DNA of 64,000 nt from Apostichopus japonicus (taxonomy: Eukaryota > Echinodermata > Holothuroidea > Aspidochirotida > Stichopodidae), in NCBI RefSeq assembly GCF_037975245.1, contig NC_092573.1, forward strand, positions 24,953,265 to 25,017,264. The letters are read 5' to 3'. Below the pieces are notes generated by a model. The model saw only the letters and a list, made by a program, of their open reading frames with translations, was not told where the DNA came from and searched no databases. Of the stretch, positions 1 through 10,995 are shown piece by piece. A program made the position numbers and the translations under genes. How positions within the stretch are numbered: the first letter of the stretch is position 1; every line of letters begins with the position of its first letter.

Positions 1-352
1 TTGTGTTATGCCTAAGCATAAGCATATACATCTATCATGAAGGGTAAATTAAACTTATGTCCAGAGGGCTATGTAAGCAAGTACACTCCAAGCCACAGAA
101 ATGAAACATAAAGTGAGTGAAGTAAATACGAAGAGTAATAACATTAGGTTAAAATCGCAAGTTTGTTTTTTAATTTTTAGTTATTTACTATCCTTTTCTC
201 TATTTCCATCTCTCTTCCTTCCTTTCCTTTCTATTTTCTTGTTGTATCCCTCTGTCATGTCCTCTTTTGTATTGATCTCTGTATATTTTGTATTTATTTC
301 TACATGATCACTAGCTTAGATATCATTACTTTCTGTTTTTTCTAGTGTCCTT
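1..352. other. Left flank outside the protease array, no gene seen
   Basis: This stretch has a pyrimidine-rich run (about 180-260) and no recognisable coding potential. If a B gene lay just left of A1 as in the other units, the stretch should resemble 13,575-13,925, and it does not. Similarity to the B-A spacers starts near 353, so I place the left edge of the repeated array there. A single short block near 130-160 weakly resembles 14,008-14,030. Confidence 0.5.
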
Positions 353-1074
353 CATTATGTTTAGTTCTAACTGTATTGCAATATTGTATTTAACTTGTAC
401 AAACATATGAGAACTAAATTTGAAATTGAAATTGAAAAATAAAAACTTACGTTAAAATGCAGACCTTTTTTCCGTATATCACTGCTTCAGTGTCTCCATT
501 TCACCCTGGATTGTCGTTCGATTCAGACACTATGGACAGATAACAGGAAAGAGCTATAAGAATCATTCAACCATATATGCATTTTGCCGTGTTAGAAGAT
601 GTGAATAAAAATGCTGTTAAATATACATGAAGGGAGGTCTATGTATATAGATATTTCTTAATGCAGATAAAAGCTGGAGCTGAAACCAGGGAGTTGCTAT
701 TCTCCCTGCTCATACTAACCAAGTAAAACCATTTTGGGTTATATTGATGCTCTACAGCCAACAGAACGGTTGGATGAGAGATAAATCTTACTATTTACCG
801 TGAACCATTCCTGATAATGTGATCTCTCTTATCAAGAGGAAACATCACGGTTACAATTAACTAATTTTTTTAAAACTTTGTATAGAAAAAGTGTTTCATC
901 CAATGATGAAATCTTTTAAATTCCATTGTCAAGAACATAACCAAATCTGTAATGATTAAATGTTACAGTCTCACGGTATAGGTTGTGAATATCTATTCTT
1001 AATTCTTCTGCCAGTTTGTATGTAACGTTAATTAAGAACAAAATCATTTACGTGCGGGTTTGTATATGGTATAT

Positions 1075-1128
<54 letters not shown>

Positions 1129-2879
1129 ATATACCATATAGCTTTAGGGTAGCTTGCTATTGGTGTGGCTATGTTTAGGAATTAATAAAAATAATGAACA
1201 TTCTCTTGGTAACATAGGAGAATATAAGTTGATCATCAAAATTTGTTGTTATCTCTTCCTCCTACGTCACGCAGTCGATCCCCCTCCCCACACCGACGCC
1301 TTACCTCATATATGATGCGATACATAACCGTTTGTCAGGTCATTAGGTTATGCAAGTTCGATCATTTATCGTAGATTAATTTTAACGTTACTTCTGCTGT
1401 TTAGTCTTTGAGCGGCCATCCTGTGACAAACAGTCACAATGTGGGGAATTATGTGGACGTCATCATTATTTGGTAACGGTTACGTTTGCTATGGTTACCC
1501 GTTGATAAGGGTAATGATTTTTTAAGTGTGTATTTATAATCTTTTCGTCAGTAGTAAGTCAGTATATATATTTGTACTGTGCACATATCCAGCATACTTC
1601 CTTAACCACTTCTTCTTTGGCTTTTCCTAAATGTTAGTAAACTATTGATACCATAATTGATATTGTAACTTCGAAACGCTTTAACTCGTCTCATCTTCGT
1701 GAATAGAGAATACCGCATTAGAGAGGCCACTTTCCAATGTCACAATAATCGCAACAATCATAAACATTCTACTAATGTGTTGTAAAACCTCCGGCCCATC
1801 CTGACAACAACGAGGTTGATAAAGTAATGTAATCTGTAATGTATGATCCTCTCCTATGTTAGTTTCCAACTTTCCTTTTCATCTTCGTTGGGAGATAACT
1901 TTGAACCAGTACCATGGCCGGATTTTACCATTGGTCAAGATGGTCCGGGCATACGGCTCCCGATATAGGGTGCACCAAAGTCAGAGGAAGACAGGGAGGG
2001 TGAAGGGAAGAAATGACCTGTTAAAAAAATTCACTGAATATCTTTAAACCGTTTTACATTAACTGTGCATCTGAAGTAATTAAAGCGTGAACTTCATACA
2101 ATGCCTGTGTTGGTTGTTTTGAACATCACATTTATGTCTGTCCCAGGGCCACGGAAAATGTTAACCGACCCTGGCCAGTGCATACGTCATCATATTGTAA
2201 GATTTTATTTAAAATGTCCTCTGCATGAACCACACGCACCCCTCCGAATATTATCATCGGGTCTCAGCCCCAGCGTCCACCCCCACCATACAAAGTACAG
2301 TATTATAACATACATCCTAGTGTACATTACATAAATACATAAAACATGTGTGCGTTACAACCTAAACAGTCGAAAAGTCTTCAACATTGTTTCAAAGGAA
2401 ATGAAATATAGCACCAATTTGTATCTGAGCACCTTACCATTTGCAACCAAAATTTGTAAAGGGGCCACCCATCCTCTCGATGACGTAACATATTAGCCCC
2501 TCCAACTACCCCCCCCCCCCCCCGCCTTCCTTCCGACTCCAAGAAGAAACATTGTGTAAAAAGGATAATGAATTTGCGAAACTTGTGAATTTGTTTACAA
2601 GGTAGGACGGGTTATTTCCTTACCTTGTTAGCTTTTAGAATCAAATGACATCCATTGATCAATCAATTCTTTGAGCTAACAATCCATTTATGGATCTTTG
2701 TCTACAAAGCTCATTCATGAGTGACGTCATGTATTACGGAAGCAATTAAGTTAATACCTCCCTGACCTTTATCACGATTAATTGTCAGCTGATATCTAGG
2801 AAACCCATCGACTAATACCTTCATCCTTAATACAGCAGAATCATTGTGTGACGTGTCCATGTTTCAGGTTCTGAAAAGA
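353..2879. repeat. Composite spacer upstream of A1
   Basis: Positions ~353-605 and ~1,518-2,960 match the spacers between B1 and A2 (13.9-15.5 kb) and between B2 and A3 (24.1-25.7 kb). The block ~605-1,517 is absent from those two. Its right part (1,420-1,500) instead resembles the other spacer type upstream of A4 (35.49-35.63 kb) and of B4 (45.18-45.31 kb), and both types have a TA run at a comparable place. The spacer therefore looks like a mosaic of two types. A run of C bases lies near 2,510-2,523. No gene is seen. Confidence 0.6.
1063..1140. repeat. Perfect palindrome around a (TA)n run
   Basis: Arms at 1,063-1,080 and 1,123-1,140 are exact reverse complements (TATATGGTATATGGTATA on the left) and the centre is pure TA repeat, so the whole segment is self-complementary and could extrude as a cruciform. 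It lies in the composite spacer upstream of A1. Confidence 0.85.
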
Positions 2880-2887
2880 TATATAAA
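2722..2887 (+). promoter_or_regulatory. A1 core promoter: CRE palindrome and TATA box
   Basis: TGACGTCA at 2,722-2,729 (a cAMP-response-element palindrome) is followed by a conserved CAGCTG E-box and then TATATAAA at 2,880-2,887, 77 bp before the ATG at 2,964. The same order recurs upstream of A2 and A3, and in altered form upstream of A4. The TATA position predicts transcription start near 2,910. Factor binding is inferred. Confidence 0.6.
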
Positions 2888-2963
2888 CTTTCAGCAAAGT
2901 CTGTAAATTCATTCAAATTTTGAACATTCGTAGAAGAGACGACAAGCAAGCTATTACAACAAG

Positions 2964-5900
2964 ATGTATTCATCCATTGTTTTCTGGATCAGTCTTTTAC
3001 TATCTCTTTATTCTCTCACCACTGGATCACCATTATGGGACGCCGAAAATGGTAAGTAGTTTACCTCGTTAAGTTATTTTCTTAGTTATTAACGGAAAAT
3101 TTGTGATTGAACTTCTGTTAAAATTTTAAGACACAAGAGAACATTTATAACCGTTTTGCGTATTAATTTGTCTACAATTTTATACAAAATGTAACATTTC
3201 TTTACTATTCAAATAGCAAAAACGTAATTATTAGTAACTGCAAAACAAATCTCTTAATTCTATTATCAATATTACAATTGTTCTCATGTATTTAGGAGTT
3301 CCGCATTAGACATAATTGATTAACTATTTCTAATATTATTAGGCTAGTCAATGACAGATTTGTGTATCTTAATAACAACAAAGATGAAGATATCCATCCA
3401 TGCTGGAATACGACGTCCAGAATTTATATGACGTCATAATCTTTGGATCCTCATAAATTGTAAATAAAGTTATAATCGTAATATTAATCATTATTTTTAT
3501 TTTCCAGAAATCGAAAACAGACTAGAATTAGAAAACTTCGAGGCTCGATTTTACAGCCAACTAGAAGAAACAGGTAAATGAAATAGTAACTCCATCATAT
3601 TAATTTCTATCTTGTTAAAGAACCGTATAAAGCAATCCACTGCTTGGTTATCAAATCATCTTTTCAATGTCTTTTTAATGAAAGGTAGTGTTTGTGAATT
3701 CAATTTTGTCGAGCACGTCAAATAAAAAAAAAATCAATTATTAAAAAAATAACAAAGACCTAAAGTTAAATATTAGATTGAAAATATATCTGTGTTTCTA
3801 ATATTCCTTGACTATTTTACGTATACAGATCCAAACAGCCCATTGGAAGTCAGAGGAGATCGACCGGGGCAGGCTACTGAACAATCGAGATGTGACGTCA
3901 TCACAGGTGTGCCAAATGACGTCAGGTCAGCTCTTCGACTTAGTTCGTTTTACAGCAAATATACGCATGCGTACAACATTCCTGTTTTGGGATCATTTCG
4001 TGTGTCTGATAGGGCCTTGCAAAGAGCTTGTTACGTCGTTCGTTTCCTACTAGCTGACAGACCAGATCTAAGGCAGGCCATGTACGCCAAATATGGACGG
4101 GTCGCCATCATGGCCACCAACGAAGTAACACAGAACATTCCCGAACATTCCTTTCTGCCACCATTTTGGAACACCCGAGCGAGGGGTCTTGGAGGTACCC
4201 TTCAGATACCCGTGTCTACTGGAGCAGAGGAAAACGTCCTTTGTTTGAGAAGTGACGGATACAGAGAGGACATTTTCCTTCATGAATTTGCTCACGGCAT
4301 TCATAAGATCGCCCTTACAACTGCCGTAGCAGGTTTCAACAGCCGTCTCACCAACGCTTATAACAGCGCCAGAAGACGCGGGCTTTGGCAGAACACGTAC
4401 GCAGACGACACAGTAGATGAGTATTTCGCGGAAGGGGTTCAGAGCTTCTTTAACGTAGAGTCTCCTCCCGTATTCGGAATACACAATGACATCGACACGA
4501 GAGAGGAGCTAGCTGCCTACGATCCTACCCTGTATAACCTAATCAGAGAGGCTTTCCCTTGTATGAACAACATCGTAGACCGTTGTCAAAATCAAGGTAA
4601 GTTAGTCATGTTAATTCAGGTTCAGATTTTCAGTACTTTTGGTTTCTAAAATTCAAAGTAAGTTAGTAACGCTATTCATTAGCGTGATTAGACGACTTTT
4701 CAATAATGAATACACAAATTGATACATTTTCCCAAAACGTTCCCCGTTGTTTGTTTTTCAAGATGACTGAGTACTAATAGGAAATTATTTTAGTTGATTC
4801 CAGTAGTTTACTGCGCAAAATGCCTAACTGCAAGTAATACTCAATGTAATACTCAATGTAATGTAATACTCAATGTATGTAATACAATGTCATACTCAAT
4901 GTAGATATTGTAAAAATAGAGAAAATTGGAGATCCAATGTATACAGTTGCTTTAACAGTTTTCAGTAAGATTAGTATTTTCAACCAAAGAGAAACTACGG
5001 CTGAAAGATACCACAAAACTTCGGTATGAATGTCACAAATAACAAAGTTTCATCAATATATTAGCAATTGCACCTACATATACATAGACACAGGTTGTGC
5101 AAAGGAAATGTACAGTGAAGTTTCTGCTATCGGTGATGCCTCGATTTGCTTATCTTTATAAAATAATTGTTTCAAACTTGGCCTAATGTTCGTGTGTCCT
5201 CCCTTCATTGTTTAAAACTTGTTTAAAAGATTGTTTCAAACTTGTCGTAATGTTCGTGATTCCTCCCTTCTTGACAAACGCTTATTTTTTATATTTATCT
5301 TTTCTGTACTTTAGGTCAAATTAGCAGCCAGCCGTTGAGAATGAACTGTGCAGGGACAAATACTGGAGGTAAAGACAAATATGTTATTTTCTCATAGAAT
5401 TTCAATAGACTGAATCTTGAAACATCCAGGGTGGATTTCTTGCTATTAAACTGGAAACTGTTTTTATCTGTATGGTTTACATAATATATCGATTTTAGAT
5501 TGTTGTTTATATATTTGCATATTTTATCCTGCTATCATGCTAATAAAGCTGCAGACGGTTTGAAGCTATGTATATATACATGGGCGTAGGCAAGGAGGAA
5601 GGGCGAGGGTGGGATCGGGCTATTCGGCGGGGGTGGTTCAATCAAGCCCCATCCTCTTATATCCCTTCGTTTTATAATCTGCAGATTCATTATTTTACCT
5701 AGATGATATTTTTAGTATGAAGTACACTTTAAAAGTAACTCTCCGAGAATACCGTTAAGACAACAGACAATTGATATGGCAATTGTTTAACCTTAGTTTT
5801 TACGTACTCGCTCGAATTGGAAAAAAATATATATCATGTATGTTACTTATAGTACTAAATAACAAAACAAGGTTATGTAAAAATCCCTACTATTTAACTA

Positions 5901-6218
5901 CAAAATTGCTTTGTTGGAACAACAGATGAATCCTAAAACTAACAGCTGATAGAAAACTCTGATCTAACGCATAGTCGGATAAAAGATAAAATTTTGCTTA
6001 AAATATTGTTTCCAAATCAGAATGAGTTCTTCGAACAAAGACATAATAACATTTACAATTATAACATTGTTCTTTCAGGTTCAGGAGGCCGTCCAAGGAA
6101 TCAGTGTGAAGATAGAAACCAGTTCTGTCCTTCTTGGGCTTCTCGGGGTGAATGCCAAAGAAATCCAGCCTACATGTTACCAAACTGTCCACTGAGCTGT
6201 AATCAATGCCAGGGATGA
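2964..6218 (+). CDS. A1: secreted zinc metalloprotease (HEFAH/EYFAE) with C-terminal ShKT domain
   Basis: Five exons, all joined in phase 1 at GT-AG introns: 2964-3051, 3508-3573, 3829-4596, 5315-5368, 6079-6218; 371 aa. Residues 1-21 are a signal peptide. Exon 2 encodes a short charged segment. The catalytic domain fills exon 3 (about residues 72-304). H203-E204-F-A-H207 gives two zinc ligands and the catalytic Glu, and E249 or E253 in D-E-Y-F-A-E is the likely third ligand, a gluzincin-like layout. Exon 4 is an 18-residue linker with one Cys (319). Exon 5 is a ShKT domain with cysteines 335, 342, 351, 362, 366 and 369. The HExxH plus EYFAE combination recalls the lethal-factor-like (M34/ATLF) fold group, but that is inference from motif and spacing. 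I know no gene name. It differs from A2-A4 at residue 67 (T for N) and 332 (R for G). A conserved AATAAA lies at 6,882. Confidence 0.87.
4838..4905. repeat. Short tandem duplication in A1 intron 3
   Basis: The motif TAATACTCAATG is repeated several times here. At the matching place in A3 (about 27,587) it occurs once, although the surrounding intron is almost identical, so this is a recent local expansion in A1. Confidence 0.75.
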
Positions 6219-7800
6219 TTTCCATTCTCGTTTATTGTTAGATCAAATGTTCACAACTTAACGTATCATATTGAGTCGAATTTCCACATTCTAGTGCTAC
6301 AATATAATCCACCATTGAAGGGAAGATAAGGAATCTGAGAACATAATCTGGAACTGTAGTATATCATATCATGAAACGATTAATGTTTAGGCATAGACTT
6401 CAAACGTTTAACAGTAAAAAAAAATAGTAATATTTAATTATATGAGTGCGCAACAAAGTTTCCACCATTGTCTCAGAATTGTATAGTGAATCCTTCTTTG
6501 TACTCGTATTCTAGTATAATTGACTGTACACATACTCACACTCACCCTCATTGGTTTGTACTCAAGAAAGTATGGAAATCAAGTACATAAATATTAGTGT
6601 TAGATAAGTACCTGTTCGTAAAGACTCCAATATACTCGTATTCATTCCAAGGTAAAATTCTACTCATGGTACTCATACTGTTGTACTCATGTTATACAAG
6701 TCTGGTAACTCGATAATTAGGAACATATATGTTAGCTTGTTTGAGAGGTAACCATTTAATTATGAATATTACGTAGTATGTTAGAATACCATTAAGCATG
6801 AGTTGGTTATACATTTTGCATGACATTCACTTACGTGGTTAATCGTACTAAATATTACACATCAGTCAGCGTTTCGTAAGAAATAAATGCAAATATATTG
6901 TTGATAGTTGGGTGAGAGGGGGTGGGGTGAGGAAGGGGGTAAGTTTCATATATTAATCGGTGATAATTGATTCGTGACCTGAGGTATATGTTATACTGTC
7001 TGCGGGAAGGACAAGGTATGGGTAAAAAAATAGTAACTAAAAATCACAATATTTGTCTAGCCAAACTCACTTAATGGACAATTGAACCTGTTTGTAAAAA
7101 AAATCTTAATTCCTCGAAAGTTGTCGAGCCGATTCCCTGTCAGTAGAAAGTGTACACGCGCATGTGCTGTCAAATGAATTTACCCAATCAATCAATGATC
7201 ACGTTTGCATCTGATATGACGTAATTTATTAAATATATATGTTGAAATATATACTATGTTGCAGATGTCATTTTTCTTTTGTATAGTTATTGGCAGGAAT
7301 ACAATATCCTATCTAGGGAAACATTGCAACTTATGCTGTTTGACAAAATACTAGCCTAAACGATGACTTGCATTTAATGATATTGATTATGTTCCACGAA
7401 AATTGAGCAATTAATGATACTATCGGATAATCAACGGCCGGACGCCCGTATGCAATAGAAGCCAATAGGTCAAAATAATTGAGCCCAACCATCAGTCTAA
7501 CATTGACAATAATATGGGCGGTAGTACTCACTGGTAAGTGTTCTGGACGAACTAAAGCTGATTCCTCGTTCGTTTTAGCTATAATTGCAAACGCAATGAA
7601 AGAAAGTGCTATAAAAAAAAGCAAAAACTTATGAAGATATGAGTGATCTTAAACAAAGAAGTCTCTGAGACTAGCGAAACACTGGACAATTAACCTACAG
7701 CAACTTTTTAGAAGGTACTAGGGGACATGACTTACCAGTGACACCATTTGAATGCACTGGCAGTATAGGCTACCATCCCACTCTTACAAATGTGTAAGCC
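6219..7800. other. 3' flank of A1, no gene
   Basis: The likely A1 3' UTR runs to AATAAA at 6,882-6,887, a signal kept at the same offset in all four A copies. Beyond it is a G-rich run (6,908-6,945) and AT-rich spacer. From about 6,700 to 7,740 the sequence is nearly identical to 39,580-40,620 behind A4, closer than to the flank of A3. The 97-codon minus-strand frame at 7,331-7,624 is identical to the one at 40,210-40,503 but is not kept behind A2 or A3, so I do not call it a gene. Confidence 0.6.
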
Positions 7801-7801
7801 A

Positions 7802-8430
7802 ATCAGGGGTCTTTCATCAACTCTAGAAAATGTGAAACTCTGGATGCAATTTAACCGTCTTAAGATGAATGATGAAAAATCGGAGTTTATCGTTTTCGGA
7901 AGCAATCGCCAACTATCAAAGTGCAATACAGACGTTTTATCCATTGGGGACACTCCCGTCCGTCGTACCCATAGTGTGAAGCTACTAGGTGTTTACTTGG
8001 ATGAAACCCTCAATCTCAAACATCATATTTCCATGAAAGCTCGTGCATCAGCCCTCGCCATGTTTAATCTGAAGAAGATCCGGAAATATTTGGACAAGTC
8101 GACATGTCTCAAAATTGCAAATGCCATGATTTTCTCTCATATGGACTATTGCAATGGTCTTTTTATCAACCTCCCGGCCTCCACACTTCATCCCCTACAA
8201 AGGATCCAAAATTACACGGCTAAAATTATTCTCGGCAGATCAAAATATGATAGTGCCTCCGCAACATTGAAGGAGCTGAACATCCTCCCCGTCAATGTCC
8301 GTGCCGAGTACAAGATCCTCCTCCTCGTTTATAAGTGTATACATAATTCAGCACCAGCTTATCTGTCCGAGTTGCTGGAAATTAAGACACCTGGTCGTTC
8401 AACACGCTCGTCAAAGGGCATCCTTCTCAA
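7802..8430 (+). pseudogene. LINE reverse transcriptase C-terminal fragment, interrupted
   Basis: About 210 codons of open frame are left of a 5'-truncated LINE ORF2. The catalytic YxDD region is not present; what remains is the thumb and C-terminal part, with the MNDEKSEFIVFG and IFSHMDYCNGLF segments. The frame is cut after AAG at the 9-bp target duplication and continues at 9,489. It cannot make a working enzyme. Confidence 0.85.
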
Positions 8431-9488
8431 GGAAGCCACTAAATACTAACCCGCGTAGCGGTTCGGTTCATCGGTAAGGATCCCGAGCGAGAATGATCTC
8501 ACCTGACGTCACAGTCTTGCATAACTACGTAGATGCACATGTTGTACATTTCACGTGTACAGTGCGGGTACGAGCTCGTGTAACACGTACGAATTGCCGG
8601 GCCAAGTCCCGCTCGCGATTAAGTAAAAGAGGTGAAAATAGGAGACAAGTACACAAATATATCCAAACGTTACACGGTTTATTCTTGACATTCTAAGTTA
8701 ACAAATGTATATAAGAAAGCTGCAAGAAAGTACTGTTGTATTTATCTTTATATCTCAAGTATAGCAGGTCTCACAAGTTATTACACAGAGTTAACTAACC
8801 TCCAAGACCTGGTTGTGTACATATATCATTTTAAAAACTACAAGTACCGTTTCAAACCCATATATCTATCTTCATCTCAAGTAACAGGTGTCACAAGTTA
8901 TTACAGAGAGTCAACTAACCTCCAAGACCTGGTTGTGTACATATATCATTTTAAAAACTGTGAGTACCGTTTCAAACCCATATATCTATCTTCATCTCAA
9001 GTAACAGGTCTCACAAGTTATTACATAGAGTAAACTAACCTCCTAGACCTGGTTGTGTACAAATATCAAATTTAAAAGCTGCAAAATTCACTTCAAACGT
9101 TTAGATCTATCTTCATTTCAAATAACAGGTCTCACAAGTTATTACATAGAGTCAACTAACCTCCTAGACCTGGTTGTGTACATATATCATTTTAAAAACT
9201 GCAAGTACCGTTTCAAACCGCTATTATATCTATCTTTATCTCGTAGCAGGCCTCACAAGTTGTTACATAGAGTCAACTAACCTCCAAGACCTGGTTGTGT
9301 ACATATATCATTTTAATCTCGTAGCAGGCCCCACAAGTTATTACATAGAGTCAACTAACTTCCGAGACCTGGGCAAAATAACGTAATTCGGGAACCGAGA
9401 GCGCCGAGCACAGTTGCACCCGAAACCGAGTTCCGAGGGCACTCGAAATGGTCCGACCCGCTGTAGGGGTTAGTATTTAGTGGCTTCC
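8431..9488. mobile_element. Non-autonomous DNA transposon with inverted ends and 9-bp target duplication
   Basis: The ends are inverted repeats: GGAAGCCACTAAATACTAAC at 8,431 and its reverse complement ending at 9,488, with weaker pairing for some 40 bp more. The 9-bp sequence CCTTCTCAA flanks it on both sides (8,422-8,430 and 9,489-9,497). Removing the element plus one flank copy restores the LINE reading frame exactly. A 9-bp duplication and long inverted ends suggest a Mutator-like (MULE) element. There is no transposase; the inside is mostly a 120-bp tandem repeat. The family assignment is inference. Confidence 0.82.
8740..9400. repeat. 120-bp tandem repeat inside the DNA transposon
   Basis: The phrase CTCACAAGTTATTACA and its variants recurs at about 8,770, 8,890, 9,010, 9,131, 9,252 and 9,330. 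There are five near-complete units of about 120 bp plus one shortened unit. Short open frames across it are by-products of the repeat. Confidence 0.9.
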
Positions 9489-10215
9489 CCTTCTCAAGGT
9501 TCCTTTCACACGCCGCAAATGTTTCGCAGGCCGCTCTTTCAGCGTCGCTGGCCCTAGACTTTGAAACGCTCTCCCCGTCGACACGAGAAATTCGAAGACC
9601 ATCAGAACTTTTAAATCGTTTTTATAATTGTTTTGTTTGTTCAGCGCCATTGAGGTTTTTTTTTTACAGTAATGTGCGCTTTACCAAGTGTTACCACCTT
9701 AACCTTAACCTTAAGCCTATTACCCTCCTTCCAGATGAGAGTCAACGATCACATGAAGCCATACAAGCATTACCAGTTAAGCGGTTTCCAATTTCATTGG
9801 ACAGGGGGAAATGAAATGTCCGACCAAACAGTATTTCTGCGTTTTATTAACGGCTTTCAATGTAACAGTTAGGAAGCTGAAAATTGTTCATGTCATCCAA
9901 ATAACAAAGATGACAACCATCTAATGTTGTTCTGTCCGAATCGTGTTTGCATATAGGCCTACAAATCGGTCAACAGATTAGAAGTTGTTTAACGCATTTC
10001 ACTCTCTATAATGTTCATATAAGATGCCCAATTAAAGCGAATTGCGAACAAAAACCATTGGCTATCAATAAACCGTGTTCAATTATCATCAAATAACAGA
10101 AAATTCCAAGGATTGCTACCTTTTGTCCCTAGAATTTAAGTCTCCAAGTCAACGCTGCGCTGTAGTAATGTTAAACTTTGTACCGCCGTCTGAGATCGCA
10201 GCTCTGATAAATCAT

Positions 10216-10509
10216 TAATTCAATATTATCAATTCGATATTATCATTTTCAATATTATCAATTCAATATCAATTCAATATCAATTCAATTCAATTCAATT
10301 CAATATTATCAATAAATCAATTCGAGTCACACCCAGATTAATGTATGTCGTCCAGTTACAGAGTTGTTGACAATTAACAATTTATAATCATGGACGTTAA
10401 ATATGAATGTGAGAGACTGACTTCTGTCAGCTTTCGGCTTTGATAAGCCAATGAGGCTTTTCCGCGAGTTCCGGCTTGCAGGAGGATCTAATATACATAC
10501 ATACATCAT
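10216..10509 (-). mobile_element. Short unit-1-specific insertion, retroposon-like
   Basis: Units 3 and 4 read straight from GATAAATCAT into CTCGTAGTTC (about 30,990 and 41,165; 41,165 has one change). In unit 1, ~294 bp intervene, flanked by ATCAT on both sides. The left end is an AATTC/AATATTATC simple repeat, which would be the tail of an element lying on the minus strand. I recognise no family; the small minus-strand frame at 10,327-10,521 is not similar to anything I know. Confidence 0.55.
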
Positions 10510-10879
10510 CTCGTAGTTCATTTAAGCAAAATCCTTGGTTATTCTTTGTTATTCTTTGTGGAGTGGAGTTAATATAAAGTATGGACAAAGTGGGAAAAGA
10601 AAATCTGAAAGCTTCACTTTTTGGGAGTTTAGCCCAGAATTATCAATATATATAAATCAGGCTATGCCTAAATGATACCTCTTGCTTTGGAATGATTGAA
10701 GATCTAAGCAGTTTGTAATAATTTTGCTTTACAAAGTATCAGCCTTCCTCAAAAAATAAAATACACTTATGAAGGAACCACATGTTCGCAATAGAATATC
10801 TCATGTTGTGCCTCTAAATAATTTATTCAGAATATTGACAGCTGTTTTATATATAGATTTCAAGTAATACAACGTAAAG

Positions 10880-10995
10880 TTATTGATGAAGTCATCCCTC
10901 AAGGAAGCAATCAAAAAAATACATCTCCCTAAACTATTTTAATATTAATTGTCAGCTGATAACAAGGATATATCGACAAGGGAAAAAAACAGAAT
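10880..10995 (+). promoter_or_regulatory. Orphan A-promoter-like module, unit 1
   Basis: The run GGAAGCAATCAA, then ATACATCTCCCT and ATTAATTGTCAGCTGATA keeps the order and spacing of the A promoter (2,730-2,810: GGAAGCAATTAA, TACCTCCCTGACC, ATTAATTGTCAGCTGATA). No A exon follows. The CRE position reads TGAAGTCAT here. Confidence 0.6.

Larger units (their letters stand above)
7801..9711 (+). mobile_element. 5'-truncated non-LTR retrotransposon (CR1/L2-Jockey type), split by a DNA transposon
   Basis: The empty site is visible in units 3 and 4, where TGTGTAAGCC continues straight into TATTACCCTCC (about 30,496 and 40,670). In unit 1 this insertion separates them, with TAAGCC duplicated at 7,795-7,800 and 9,712-9,717. 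It encodes the C-terminal part of a reverse transcriptase: the N-R-L-K-M-N, LLGVYLDE and MDYCNGL blocks are typical of this LINE group. The frame is broken at 8,431 by the inserted element, resumes at 9,489 and runs to a stop at 9,625-9,627, with an in-frame TGA at 9,562-9,564 where the family normally has Trp. The 3' end is a CCTTAA-type simple repeat, as in many LINE tails. Being absent from the other units, it arrived after the unit duplications. Confidence 0.85.

Noticed and set aside
101-307. 68-codon hydrophobic frame
   Set aside because: It is produced by a pyrimidine-rich tract and has no other support.
4068-4484. 138-codon minus-strand open frame, repeated at 16,674, 26,820 and 37,065
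   Set aside because: It lies entirely antisense to the protease exon of gene A and is preserved only because that exon is nearly identical among copies.
7331-7624. 97-codon minus-strand frame identical to 40,210-40,503
   Set aside because: The identity reflects recent sequence sharing of the whole flank; the frame is not kept behind A2 and is truncated behind A3.
8815-9386. Several similar short frames at 8.8-9.4 kb
   Set aside because: They are translations of the 120-bp tandem repeat, not a protein family.
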